From positions 1 to 64,000 of the forward strand of contig JAUIKS010000048.1 in the NCBI GenBank assembly GCA_030430565.1: DNA of 64,000 nucleotides. The letters are read 5' to 3'. Source of the DNA: Polyangia bacterium. Its GTDB lineage: Bacteria; Myxococcota_A; Polyangia; Nannocystales; Nannocystaceae. Below are positions 42,651-51,314 of this stretch, piece by piece. Position 1 is the stretch's first letter, and every line of letters begins with the position of its first letter. The position numbers and the translations under genes were made by a program. Under the pieces are notes generated by a model, which worked only from the letters and a program-made list of their open reading frames with translations, was not told the origin of the DNA and made no database searches.

Positions 42651-44435
42651 ATGACTGGCGCCCCCGCGCGACCGCTGATCAGCGACTGGCTCGCGGCTCG
42701 GGACCCGATCGAGGGCCTCGAGCGGCTCGAGCGCGTCCACCACCTGTTCTTTCGCCGCTACGAGCCCGATGACGCGGCCCGGGCCGGGTCGCTGGTGCTG
42801 CTCTGCTACGACGGGGTCCGCTCGCCGCGGGACCTGCAGATGATCAACGAGTGCCGCGGGCTCGTCCTGCGCGAGGGCAGCTGGGAGCCGGTCTGCTGGG
42901 GGATGCCGCGCTTCCTCAACGACACCCACGGCGCGCGCGCCCCCCAGGCCCTCGCGGCCCCGCTGCGCGTCGAGGAGAAAGCCGACGGCACGCTGATCCA
43001 CCTGTTCGCGCACGCCGGGCGCTGGCGCGCCGCGACGCGTCACACCTTCTGCGCGCGCGACCGACAGTTCCTCGAGCTGATCTCCGAGGCGACCGGCTAC
43101 CCGACCCTCGACGCGCTCGCCGAGGCGACGGGGCTCGACCCCGCGGTGACCTGGTGCCTCGAGATCTGCTCGCTGCGCAACCGGATCATCCGCCGCTACG
43201 ATCGCCCCACGCTCTACCTGCTCGCCGGCTATCACACCCGCGCCCGCGCGCAGGTCGACGACAGCGCGCTCGACGCCGTCGCGGCGCGCTCGGGCGGCGC
43301 GATCAACCGGCCGCGCCTGTGGACCGGGCTGCGCAGCGCCGACGAGGCGCGCGCGCTGCTCGACGACATCGTCCGCGAGGACCCGCTGTTCGAGGGCCTC
43401 GTGGTCAAGGGCGCCCGCGGTCAGCGGCTCAAGCTCAAGAGCGATCGCTACCTGCAGATCCACCGGCTCAAGTTCCGCGGCTGGGCCCGGCTCACGCCGC
43501 GGCTGCTCGCGCCGCTGATCCTCCAGGGCGAGGAGCGAGCGCTGCTCGACTCGCTCATCGGGCTGCGCGACGACCTCGACGAATTCTGGCGCCGCCGCGA
43601 TCGCTGGGCCGCGCGCATCAACGAGGCGCTCGCGTCGCTCGCGGCGCTGTGGGACCGGGTCCCCCGAGACGATCGGCGCGCGGCCGCCGAGATGGTCCTG
43701 TCTGATACGACATGCCCCATCGGTCGCCTGATCCTCCGCGACCCGGCGCGGCGGCTCGACGCGGCGGGCATGCGCGCGCTGCTGGCGAGGGAGCGCGCGC
43801 GCGCGCTCCCGTGGATCTTCCCGGACGGACAGCTCGACGATCCCTGCGTCGGCCTCGACGAGCGGCCCCACGCGCCTGGCTACTGCCCGACGCCCGCGCG
43901 CGCGCCGGAGGACCCAGGCGTCGCCCAGGCGCCGCCGCGTCGCCGCGAGGACGGGACGTGGGAGGTCGAGTGCTGGTGCGGCGCCCCGATGACGCTCACG
44001 CGCGTGCGCGCCGATCGACTGCAGCGCCGCCTCTGCCACTGCGGCGGTGAGTTCGGGATCCACATCTACTCCGTCGGGGCGCTCTTGTGGGTCTGCACCC
44101 GCGATGGTTGCGCCTGCACCCACGAGGCGCACCCGCGCGCCCGCAGCTGGCCCGACGAGGGCGTCTCGTACGAGGCGGGGCAGCCGCTCGGCGTCCCGGC
44201 CTCGCCGCGCTGCAAGGCGCTGCGCCTGCAGCTGCACGAGCGCATGGCGGCGCTTCGGCGCGCGCGCGCGCTCGACCGCACCGGCGTCTATCACTGGCTC
44301 GCGCGGGCGCTCGATCGCCCGCGCCAACGCGCCCACGTCGCGCTCTTCGACGCCCAGACCTGCGTCGAGGCGATGCGCGCGATCGATGCGGAGCTCGCCC
44401 AGGAGCCCGCCCAGGGGCCCCGCGAGGCGCGCTAG
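42651..44435 (+). CDS. Rnl1-type RNA ligase with zinc-ribbon C-terminal region
   Basis: 594 residues. Nucleotidyltransferase motifs: ECRGLVLREG, motif I EEKADGTLIHLF (adenylated K110), TRHTFCARD, motif III TWCLEICSLRNRII, motif IV EGLVVKGARG, motif V RLKLKSDRYLQIHRLK. This order fits the T4 Rnl1 branch, which seals RNA 5'-phosphate and 3'-OH ends, for example at cleaved tRNA anticodon loops. Residues about 440-510 add Cys pairs (VECWCGAPMTL, RRLCHCGGEFG, VCTRDGCACTHE) forming one or two zinc ribbons not found in T4 Rnl1. No kinase-phosphatase partner is seen nearby. It overlaps the opposite response-regulator gene by 4 bp. Confidence 0.85.
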   Translation: MTGAPARPLISDWLAARDPIEGLERLERVHHLFFRRYEPDDAARAGSLVLLCYDGVRSPRDLQMINECRGLVLREGSWEPVCWGMPRFLNDTHGARAPQALAAPLRVEEKADGTLIHLFAHAGRWRAATRHTFCARDRQFLELISEATGYPTLDALAEATGLDPAVTWCLEICSLRNRIIRRYDRPTLYLLAGYHTRARAQVDDSALDAVAARSGGAINRPRLWTGLRSADEARALLDDIVREDPLFEGLVVKGARGQRLKLKSDRYLQIHRLKFRGWARLTPRLLAPLILQGEERALLDSLIGLRDDLDEFWRRRDRWAARINEALASLAALWDRVPRDDRRAAAEMVLSDTTCPIGRLILRDPARRLDAAGMRALLARERARALPWIFPDGQLDDPCVGLDERPHAPGYCPTPARAPEDPGVAQAPPRRREDGTWEVECWCGAPMTLTRVRADRLQRRLCHCGGEFGIHIYSVGALLWVCTRDGCACTHEAHPRARSWPDEGVSYEAGQPLGVPASPRCKALRLQLHERMAALRRARALDRTGVYHWLARALDRPRQRAHVALFDAQTCVEAMRAIDAELAQEPAQGPREAR

Positions 44436-44818
44436 ACCGCCGCCGACGCCGACTGACCGCTGAGCGCGTCGCGGATCTTCGCCGCCAGCGCGGCCGCGAT
44501 GATCGGCTTCGCCAGGAAGTCAGTGGCCCCGAGCGCGAGGCACTCGTTGATGCTCTGCGTGTCGTGGTCGGCCGACAGCATGATGATCGGGGGCAGCTCG
44601 TTCACCCGGCCCTTCACCGCCCGCAGGAAGTCGAGCCCCGAGAAGCGCGGCATCACGAGATCGAGCAGGATCAGCGAGTACTGATTCTGCTCGACCATCT
44701 CGAGCCCGCGGGTCCCGGACTCGGCGAAGGCGACGTCAAACCCGTCGCGCCCGAGGCGACGCTTCAACAGCACGCGCGTCATCCGGTCGTCGTCGATCAC
44801 GAGAATCGTGTCGCTCAT
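44432..44818 (-). CDS. Single-domain response regulator
   Basis: 128 residues, receiver domain only. The acidic pocket is in ILVIDDDRMT, the phosphorylated Asp in LILLDLVMPRFSG, the Thr/Ser switch in IIMLSADHD, and the Lys in DFLAKPI. Without an output domain it may act as a phosphate shuttle or CheY-like regulator. The next gene upstream on the same strand is a hybrid histidine kinase (45021-47681, 202 bp away) that ends in an HPt domain able to phosphorylate it; this pairing is inferred from position. Confidence 0.88.
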   Translation of the reverse strand: MSDTILVIDDDRMTRVLLKRRLGRDGFDVAFAESGTRGLEMVEQNQYSLILLDLVMPRFSGLDFLRAVKGRVNELPPIIMLSADHDTQSINECLALGATDFLAKPIIAAALAAKIRDALSGQSASAAV

Positions 44819-44900
44819 CTCCTACCCCCTCGGTTTCGCGCGTAGACGCCGCGACGAACGATTTTCAATCGCGCGACGCAAAACTGACGCGAAATTAAAA

Positions 44901-44920
44901 ACATGATTCTTAAACCATGT
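44901..44920. promoter_or_regulatory. ACATG-N10-CATGT palindrome
   Basis: A 5-bp inverted repeat in an AT-rich patch, 82 nt upstream of the response-regulator start. It resembles, but does not match, the other ACATGTCT palindromes. Confidence 0.3.
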
Positions 44921-45020
44921 CACTTCTCGCCGATCTTTTGTTCGATCCGCCAGCGTTTTTTGGTCGCGCTCGGCGGAAGCTTTTGCAACTCCCCGAGAAA
45001 TTTCGTGGTCGCGGCGCGCG

Positions 45021-47681
45021 TCACCAGCTCGCGCGCTCGCGCGCGAGCGCGGCTCGGAAGCGTGCGTGCGCGGGGCCGAGCCGACCGGCGAGCTCGTCCA
45101 GCGCGGCCTCGCTCCCCAGCGCGCCGCGGGTCGCCAGCGACTCGAGCTCGCGCGCGATCGCGCCCAGCGCGACCGCGCCGAGCGTCCCGCAGTTCCCCTT
45201 GAGCGTGTGCGCGGCGACCTCCAGCGCGGCGAGATCGCGGGCCGCCGCCGCCGCCTCCGCGCGCGCGACCATCTCGCCGACCGCGGGCAAGACGTCGTCG
45301 AGGAATTCCCCGAGCTCGCCGCGATCGCGCGTGCCGAGCATTTCGAAGATGTTCACGAAGGCGTCGGTGTCGAGCGGCTGCGTGGGCGCGACGCTCTTGG
45401 ACCGCTTTCGCAACACCGGGATCGGCGCGTCGTGATCGGGCCCCGGGCCGCCGTCGCGCCTACGCCACTCGTCGTAGCGCTTGATCACCGCGTGGAGGTC
45501 ACGCAGGCGGAACGGCTTGCTGACGTAGTCGTTCATCCCCGCCTCGAGGCAGCGCCGACGGTCCTCGACGGTCGCGTTCGCGGTCACGGCCGCGATGTAG
45601 GGCTCGTGCTCGATGTCGCTCGCGCGGATCCGCCTCGTCGCCGCGAGGCCGTCGAGCTCCGGCATGTGGACGTCCATGAACACGAGGTCGTAGGGGACCT
45701 CCTCGAGGGCGCGGATCACCTCGAGGCCGTTGGCGACGATCGTCGCGCGGTACCCGAGCCGCTCAAGGGAGAGCTGCGCGACCTTCTGGTTGATGTTGTT
45801 GTCCTCGGCGACCAGCACCCGGATCCTGCGCGGCAGCGCGAGCGCCTTCGCCAGCGCGCTCGCGTCCCGCGAGCCTGAGACGCTCTCGAGCAGCGCGTCG
45901 GCCGACGCCCCGCGCACGGTGAGCAGCGCGTTGTACAGGCGCGAGGCCTTGATCGGCTTGGTCAAGAACGCGGCGAAGAGCCGCATCGCCGGGTGGTCCT
46001 CTCGCTGCCCGAGCGAGGTCAACATCAGCATCGGGAGCGCCGCGCAGGCCGGCAGCGCGCGGATCCGCGACGCGAGCTCGAGGCCGTCCATGCCGGGCAT
46101 GTGCATGTCGAGGATCGCGTAGTCGAAGCGCGCTCCATCGGCGCTCTGCAGCTGCTCGAGCGCCGCGGCGCCGCTCGCGACCGCGGTCGACGCGGCGCCC
46201 CACGACTCGAGCTGGAGCGCGAGGATCCGCCTGTTGGTCGCGTTGTCGTCGACCACGAGCGCGCGCGTGCCCCGGAGCAGCGGCTGCTCGTCCTGCATGT
46301 GATCGGGGCGGACGTAGGGCGCCAGCTGGCCGCGGATCGTGAAGCAGAAAGTCGAACCGACGCCCTGCTCGCTCTCGACCCAGATCCGCCCGCCCATCGC
46401 CTCGACGAGGCGCTTGCAGATCGTCAGCCCCAGGCCGGTCCCGCCGAAGCGACGGGTCGTCGACGCGTCCTCCTGCGCGAAGGCGTCGAACAGCCTCGGG
46501 ATCTTGTCGGCCGCGATCCCGATCCCGGTGTCGCGCACCGTGAACTCGATCTCGTAGGCGTCCTCGCCCGCGTCGTCGAGCGCGCGCGCGCGCACGCCGA
46601 CCGCGACCTCGCCCGCGGCCGTGAACTTGATCGCGTTGCCGATCAGGTTCACCAGCGTCTGCTGCACCCGCGTGGCGTCGCCGTAGATCGCCAGCGGCAC
46701 GCTGGCCTCGACGAGCGCCCCGAGCTCCAAGCCCTTCTCGGTCGCGCTGACCGCCAGGACCTCGACGGCGTTCTCGACGCACTCCCGCGCGCTCATCGGC
46801 GCGCGCTCGACCGTCATCTCGCCGGCCTCGATCTTTGAGAAGTCGAGGATGTCGTTGATCAGCGCGAGCAGGGTCTCGCCGCTGCCGCGCACGATCTCGG
46901 TGAAGCTGCGCTGCTGCGGATCGAGCTCGGTCTCGAGCAGCAGGCCGGTCATCCCGATCACCGCGTTCATGGGCGTGCGGATCTCGTGACTCATGTTGGC
47001 CAAGAACTCGCTCTTGGCCGCGCTCGCGCGGATCGCCTCGTCGCGAGCGACGCGCAGCTCCTCGGTCCGCTCATCGACCTCGCGCTCGAGCCCCGCCTTG
47101 GCTCGAGCGAGGCGCCGCAGCCCGAGCCCGAGCCCCACGAGGATCCAGGCGTCGACGATCATGCGCACGGTGAAGACGATGATGTCGTTGGTCGGGAACA
47201 GCGCGGGCGGCAGACGTCCCAGCAGCTCGAGCGCGAACACCAGCGAGACCAGCGAGACGTGCACCCCGGCCATCACCAGCGCCGCGCGCCACCCCAGCAG
47301 CAAGCCCGCGAGCAAGGCCGCCATGATCCCGCCGTTGAAGTAGGGGCTCGAGCTGCCCTCACCCGAGCACAGCACCATGGTCAGCATGATCGCCGTGAAC
47401 GCGGAGAAGAAGATCCACGAGGCGAGCCGCAGCCGCCCGCGGTAGGCGAGCGCCAGCGATCCGGTGTTGATGACCACGCAGCACCAACCCAGCGCCTCGA
47501 TCAGGCCCGCGTCCGCCAGCTCGTTGAGCCGCAGGAGGTACGCCAACACCACGCCGTTGAGCGAGAACAGCACACCGGCCCACAGCAGCACGATCAGCGT
47601 GATCGCGAGGACGCGCTCGTCCTCGTTCTTGGTTGTCGGCAGGGTGAAGATCCGCCGTCGGATCGACGAGAGGGCGCCCAT
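45021..47681 (-). CDS. Hybrid sensor histidine kinase (HisKA-HATPase-REC-REC-HPt)
   Basis: 886 residues from ATG 47681. The N-terminal 200 residues hold about six membrane helices (a MASE-like sensor). A coiled linker (AKAGLEREVDERTEELRVAR) leads to HisKA with H232 (NMSHEIRTPMNAVIG) and HATPase (NLIGNAIKFT, DTGIGIAADKIPRLFDAF, GTGLGLTICKRLV). Two receiver domains follow (ALVVDDNATNRRILALQL with DMHMPGMDG; VLVAEDNNINQKVAQLSL with DVHMPELDG) and an HPt domain (AAHTLKGNCGTLGAVAL). An internal phosphorelay is expected; stimulus unknown. Located just upstream of the single-domain response regulator. Confidence 0.92.
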   Translation of the reverse strand: MGALSSIRRRIFTLPTTKNEDERVLAITLIVLLWAGVLFSLNGVVLAYLLRLNELADAGLIEALGWCCVVINTGSLALAYRGRLRLASWIFFSAFTAIMLTMVLCSGEGSSSPYFNGGIMAALLAGLLLGWRAALVMAGVHVSLVSLVFALELLGRLPPALFPTNDIIVFTVRMIVDAWILVGLGLGLRRLARAKAGLEREVDERTEELRVARDEAIRASAAKSEFLANMSHEIRTPMNAVIGMTGLLLETELDPQQRSFTEIVRGSGETLLALINDILDFSKIEAGEMTVERAPMSARECVENAVEVLAVSATEKGLELGALVEASVPLAIYGDATRVQQTLVNLIGNAIKFTAAGEVAVGVRARALDDAGEDAYEIEFTVRDTGIGIAADKIPRLFDAFAQEDASTTRRFGGTGLGLTICKRLVEAMGGRIWVESEQGVGSTFCFTIRGQLAPYVRPDHMQDEQPLLRGTRALVVDDNATNRRILALQLESWGAASTAVASGAAALEQLQSADGARFDYAILDMHMPGMDGLELASRIRALPACAALPMLMLTSLGQREDHPAMRLFAAFLTKPIKASRLYNALLTVRGASADALLESVSGSRDASALAKALALPRRIRVLVAEDNNINQKVAQLSLERLGYRATIVANGLEVIRALEEVPYDLVFMDVHMPELDGLAATRRIRASDIEHEPYIAAVTANATVEDRRRCLEAGMNDYVSKPFRLRDLHAVIKRYDEWRRRDGGPGPDHDAPIPVLRKRSKSVAPTQPLDTDAFVNIFEMLGTRDRGELGEFLDDVLPAVGEMVARAEAAAAARDLAALEVAAHTLKGNCGTLGAVALGAIARELESLATRGALGSEAALDELAGRLGPAHARFRAALARERASW

Positions 47682-47783
47682 GCGTGCGGCGAGCCAGCCG
47701 GCTCGGCTGGTGATTGTACCCGCCCCGTGTCCGCGCGCCCTCGAGCGCGCGGGCGCGAATGAGCGCGCCGCGCCTCCATCCGC

Positions 47784-47789
47784 TACCAT
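47784..47789 (+). promoter_or_regulatory. -10-like TACCAT before the NAD-binding gene
   Basis: TACCAT ends 8 nt before the ATG at 47798, with no ribosome site. Confidence 0.4.
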
Positions 47790-47797
47790 CACGACCG

Positions 47798-48484
47798 ATG
47801 AGCGGACGACGCATTGTCTTGATCGGCGCGACGGGCATGGTCGGCGGCGAGGCGCTCGAGCGCTGCCTCGAGAGCCCGGAGGTCGAGTCGATCACCGTGA
47901 TCGGGCGGCGCTCCTGCGGCCGCGCGCACGACAAGCTGCGCGAGCACCTCCACGGGGACTTCCTGTCCTATGAGTCGCTACAAGGCGCGCTCGCCGATCA
48001 AGACGCCGCGCTGTTCTGCCTGGGCGCCTACACCGGCGCGGTCGCGGACGAGCTGTTCCGGGAGATCACCGTTGACTACGCGCTCGCCTTCGCCGCGGCG
48101 CTGCGCGAGCGCAGCCCCAACGCCGCCTTCTGCCTGCTCAGCGGGCAAGGGGCGGATCGCAGCGAGCGGGCGCGCGCCGCCTTCGCGCGCTACAAGGGCG
48201 CCGCCGAGAACGGGCTGATCGCGCTGAAGCTCGCGCGCCTCTACCTGTTCCGCCCCGGCTACATCTACCCCGTCCAGCCGCGCCAGGAGCCGAACGCGAT
48301 GTACCGGGTCGCGCGCGCGCTCTACCCGGTGCTGCGCCGACTCGCCCCGAACGCGAGCGTGACCTCTCGAGCGCTCGCGCGCGCGATGCTCCACGCGGCG
48401 CTCCACGGCGTCGACGACCAGGCCTGCGTGACGCTCGAGAACGCCGACATCCGCGCGCTCGCGCGGCGAGCCGAGCAGCGCTGA
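47798..48484 (+). CDS. NAD(P)-binding Rossmann-fold (atypical SDR-like) protein
   Basis: 228 residues. Starts RRIVLIGATGMVGGEALERC, the glycine-rich dinucleotide loop (GATGMVG) of NAD(P)H-binding/NmrA-like or semialdehyde-dehydrogenase N-terminal proteins, followed by ITVIGRRSCG. FCLLSGQGADRSERARAAFA, RYKGAAENGLIAL and LYLFRPGYIYP resemble HTATIP2/TIP30-like short-chain proteins (YxxxK-like RYKGAAE). Cytoplasmic oxidoreductase or regulator; substrate unknown. Confidence 0.75.
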   Translation: MSGRRIVLIGATGMVGGEALERCLESPEVESITVIGRRSCGRAHDKLREHLHGDFLSYESLQGALADQDAALFCLGAYTGAVADELFREITVDYALAFAAALRERSPNAAFCLLSGQGADRSERARAAFARYKGAAENGLIALKLARLYLFRPGYIYPVQPRQEPNAMYRVARALYPVLRRLAPNASVTSRALARAMLHAALHGVDDQACVTLENADIRALARRAEQR

Positions 48485-48500
48485 TCGGCGGACGAGCGCG

Positions 48501-49496
48501 TCACGCCGCCCTGGTCTTCGCCTCGCGCGCGCGTCGCTGCTCCCAGTACCAGCGACGGAAGATCAGCGTCGGGCGATCGGTCTCGACGGAGCGCTCGACC
48601 CCGGGCGGCGGCGCCTCCTCGGGGCCCGCGCTCTCGAGCACGCGCTGGTCCTCGCCGAGGATCAGCAGGTTGATCCAGTCCATCGGCCGTCGCGGCAGCA
48701 GCTTGAGGTACCAGGGCAGCTCGCTCACGGCCGCGAGCATCATTCGCGTCTGCCCCTTACGACCTGGCACACAGAACACGTGAATGCGGTTGCGCCCGAA
48801 GGGCGTCGGGATGTTGAGCGCCATCCCCGTCGGCCGCCACCACTCCAGCCACGCCTCGGGCTCTAAGCGCGCGCCGTCGATCATCCAGCGCACGCGCATC
48901 CCGGTTGGGCGACGCTCGATGTCGAAGGTCATCGCCAGCTCGCGGTCGCCGGCGCGCGTCGGCATCCCGCGCCCGATGGTCCGCTTGTGGACGAAGGGCA
49001 GATGCGGCGCGTCGAGCATGTTCTCCATCGCGCGCGTCCAGTGGCAGCTCCAAGTCGCCTCGAGGTAGCGCGTCACCAGCCCGGCCTCGGTCAACATCGC
49101 GGGCAGCTGCGGCTCGCCGGGCGCCTCGGCGTCGACGCTGGTGTAGACCCAGACGAGGCCGCCGCGCTCGATCGCCGGCACCGCGGTCGCCGACAGCAGC
49201 TCGCGGCGCGCGTCGGGGTTGAGCGGCACGCGCTCACAGCTCCCGTCCCCCGAGAACTCCCAGCCGTGGAACGGGCACTGCAAGCAGCCGTCCTCGGTCA
49301 CGCGCCCGCGCGAGAGCGCGACGCCGCGGTGCGGGCAACGATCGACGAGCGCGTGCGCGCGGCCGTCGCGATCCCGGAACAGGACGAGCGCTTCATCCGC
49401 GACGTGCACGGCGTGCGGGCTGCGACGCAGGTCACGCGAGAAGGCCGCGGGGATCCATTGTTCGGGAAGCGTCTGAAACATCGTTGACGTGGGCAT
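48501..49496 (-). CDS. Rieske non-heme iron oxygenase
   Basis: 331 residues. GAGGAG 8 nt upstream fixes ATG 49496. The Rieske 2Fe-2S motif is DRCPHRGVALSRG with CPFHGWEFSGDG (C-x-H and C-x2-H). The mononuclear iron site is in RAMENMLDAPHLPFVH. Family members hydroxylate or demethylate aromatic or steroid-like substrates and need a separate reductase, not seen here. Divergent from a TetR gene 89 bp away, which likely represses it. Confidence 0.88.
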   Translation of the reverse strand: MPTSTMFQTLPEQWIPAAFSRDLRRSPHAVHVADEALVLFRDRDGRAHALVDRCPHRGVALSRGRVTEDGCLQCPFHGWEFSGDGSCERVPLNPDARRELLSATAVPAIERGGLVWVYTSVDAEAPGEPQLPAMLTEAGLVTRYLEATWSCHWTRAMENMLDAPHLPFVHKRTIGRGMPTRAGDRELAMTFDIERRPTGMRVRWMIDGARLEPEAWLEWWRPTGMALNIPTPFGRNRIHVFCVPGRKGQTRMMLAAVSELPWYLKLLPRRPMDWINLLILGEDQRVLESAGPEEAPPPGVERSVETDRPTLIFRRWYWEQRRAREAKTRAA

Positions 49497-49528
49497 CTCG
49501 GCGCTCCTCGGCAGACGTAGTCCGCATT

Positions 49529-49538
49529 CCGTGAACGG
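49529..49538. promoter_or_regulatory. Possible TetR operator CCGT-GA-ACGG
   Basis: A short palindrome with imperfect TT...AA flanks, in the 89-bp divergent promoter between the Rieske and TetR genes, where a TetR operator is expected. Weak by itself. Confidence 0.3.
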
Positions 49539-49585
49539 CAACGCCTGTCGATTGATTTTTTTAACCGCGGAGGTAAGAAAAAGGA

Positions 49586-50251
49586 GTGCCCCGCCCGCTC
49601 GGCCGAAAAAACGCCGATCATCACGCCCGCCGCCGCGATCTCGCGCGCGCGGTGCTCCCGATCATCCGCACGTCTGGCGCCAACCGCCCCAGCCTGCGGG
49701 AGCTCGCGCGGGCCGCCGGCGTCCAGCCGAACACCATGCGTCACTACTTCGGCGACCGCGACGGCGTGATCACGGCCGCCTTCGTCGAGCTGCGCGCGCT
49801 CGGGGACCCCCACATCAAGCGCACGATCATGCTCACGTCGCGACCCGTCGACGAGGCGCTCCGGATCTTCCTCGGCGAGCTCGTCGGCGCCTGGACGCCC
49901 GAGGGCCTCGCGGGGGTGCTCGGCGCGGGCCTGCTCGAGGGGCTCAGCGACACCGCGGTCGGCCCCGCGTACGTCGAGCACCTGCTCGAGCCGACGCTGC
50001 AGTCCGCCGAGCACGTGATCGAGTCGTACATGAACGACGGCGAGCTGCGCGCCGGTGACCCCCGGGGCGCGACGCTGATGTTGATCGCGCCGATCCTGCT
50101 CGCGCTGCTGCACCAACACGAGCTCGGCGGCGCGGGCTGCCGCCCGCTCGACGTTCACGCGCTGCTCGAGCAGCACGTCCAAGCCTTCCTGCGCGCCTGG
50201 GCGCCCGAGCCCGCCGCGGGCGCCCCCGGCAGCCCCGCCGAGCCCGCGTAG
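49586..50251 (+). CDS. TetR-family transcriptional regulator
   Basis: 221 residues from GTG 49586. The N-terminal helix-turn-helix is typical (RDLARAVLPIIRTSGANRP, SLRELARAAGVQPNTMRHYF, GDRDGVITAAFVEL); the ligand domain has no recognisable specificity (VLGAGLLEGLSDTAV, LMLIAPILLALLHQHEL). Short T-run (ATTTTTTTAA) lies in its promoter. Probably represses the divergent Rieske oxygenase gene and is released by its substrate or product. Confidence 0.85.
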   Translation: MPRPLGRKNADHHARRRDLARAVLPIIRTSGANRPSLRELARAAGVQPNTMRHYFGDRDGVITAAFVELRALGDPHIKRTIMLTSRPVDEALRIFLGELVGAWTPEGLAGVLGAGLLEGLSDTAVGPAYVEHLLEPTLQSAEHVIESYMNDGELRAGDPRGATLMLIAPILLALLHQHELGGAGCRPLDVHALLEQHVQAFLRAWAPEPAAGAPGSPAEPA

Positions 50252-50268
50252 CGTCCGCCGGGCGCTGC

Positions 50269-50274
50269 TACCCT
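50269..50274 (+). promoter_or_regulatory. -10-like TACCCT before the M23 gene
   Basis: TACCCT (TGCTACCCT) ends 8 nt before the GTG at 50283. Nearly identical to the element before the sigma-factor gene. Confidence 0.45.
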
Positions 50275-50282
50275 CAGCGCCC

Positions 50283-51170
50283 GTGTACCGTCGGCTCTCG
50301 CACCGCATGTCCATCGGCTCGCTCGCGCAGCTGTTCGCCGTCCGCAGCCGCGCGCAGCTCCGCCGCGACCTCGAGCACATCACCCGCGAGCTGTTCACCG
50401 GCGAGCCCAGCCTCGCGCTCTCGACCGCCGGCCTCTTCCGCCCCGACCTCAGCGTCCCCAGCTACCTCGGCCTGCGCCCGCGCGACGGCGTCTCGCCGAT
50501 CTTTAACCTGTTCGACCGAACAGGAGGTGGGAAGGGCTTTCGCAGCACCGTGACCCGCGCGCGCTGCCGGGACTTCCGCGGCGGCCGGCTGACCTACGAC
50601 GAGCACGACGGCACGGACTTCGTGTGCCCGCCCGGCACCCCGGTGGTCGCGGCCGCGCCGGGCGTGCTCGTGGCGGTCCGCGACACCTTCTTCCGCGGCG
50701 GGCTCACGGCCTGCGTCGATCACGGCGGCGTCGTCACGCAGTACACCCACCTCGCGCGCCTCGCCGAGGGGGTGACGATCGGCGCCCGGCTGCGCCGCGG
50801 CGAGGTCCTGGGCGCGAGCGGCTGCGGCGGCCTCGACATGATCTCCGGCTTCCCCTGGATCCCGCCGCACGTGCACTTCATGGTCTGGCGCGAGGGACAG
50901 CCCGTCGACCCCTTCCTGCGCCCCGACGAGCGCGCCGCCCCGGGCACCTGGCTCTCCGACAATGACCCGCAGGCCAGCGACGCGCGCGCCCGCGACGACG
51001 ATCCGCCCGCGCTCGACGAGCTCGCGATCGACCGCGAGGCCGCGCGCTCGATCGCCGCGCGCTGCCTCAGCCCGCGCGTGCGCGAGGAGCTCGCGCGCCC
51101 CGAGAACGCGCACCCCGCCACCCAGGTCGCGCTCCTCGAAGACAGCCTCCACCACGACCGCAAGGCATAG
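50283..51170 (+). CDS. M23-family metallopeptidase
   Basis: 295 residues from GTG. Zinc ligands are H108 and D112 (YDEHDGTDFVCPPG) and the HxH pair H196/H198 (PPHVHFMVW); GVLVAVRDT, CVDHGGVVTQYTHLARL and LRRGEVLGASG complete the LytM/lysostaphin fold. Members cut peptidoglycan cross-links or act as regulatory peptidoglycan-binding proteins, but no signal peptide or membrane helix is visible, so location is unclear. The frame ends at a TAG (51168-51170), after which the same frame stays coding-like to 51314. Confidence 0.82.
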   Translation: MYRRLSHRMSIGSLAQLFAVRSRAQLRRDLEHITRELFTGEPSLALSTAGLFRPDLSVPSYLGLRPRDGVSPIFNLFDRTGGGKGFRSTVTRARCRDFRGGRLTYDEHDGTDFVCPPGTPVVAAAPGVLVAVRDTFFRGGLTACVDHGGVVTQYTHLARLAEGVTIGARLRRGEVLGASGCGGLDMISGFPWIPPHVHFMVWREGQPVDPFLRPDERAAPGTWLSDNDPQASDARARDDDPPALDELAIDREAARSIAARCLSPRVREELARPENAHPATQVALLEDSLHHDRKA

Positions 51171-51314
51171 CCCGAGCGGCTCAACCCCGCGAGCCTCCGC
51201 AGCGCGCCGCCGAGCCCCTCGCTGCGGATCACGCTGCCTCTGACCGCGCGGGAGTACGTCCGCGGCGCGCCCGCGGACGCCCGCTGGACGCGCCCCGCCC
51301 AGGCCGAATCCTAA
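51171..51314 (+). pseudogene. In-frame 3' extension of the M23 gene beyond TAG
   Basis: 47 codons after the TAG remain open, nearly all ending in G or C like the gene itself, and read as a normal protein end (SLRITLPLTAREYVRGAPAD). The frame ends with TAA at 51312-51314, overlapping the stop of the convergent CAP gene by 3 bp, as intact neighbours often do. This suggests a recent nonsense change or readthrough of TAG. Confidence 0.55.

Noticed and set aside
42144..44336. Very long minus-strand open frame opposite the RNA ligase gene
   Set aside because: Most of it is an antisense shadow of the ligase with Arg/Glu/Ala-rich composition. Only the last 129 codons, beyond the ligase start, look like a real gene and are annotated as such.
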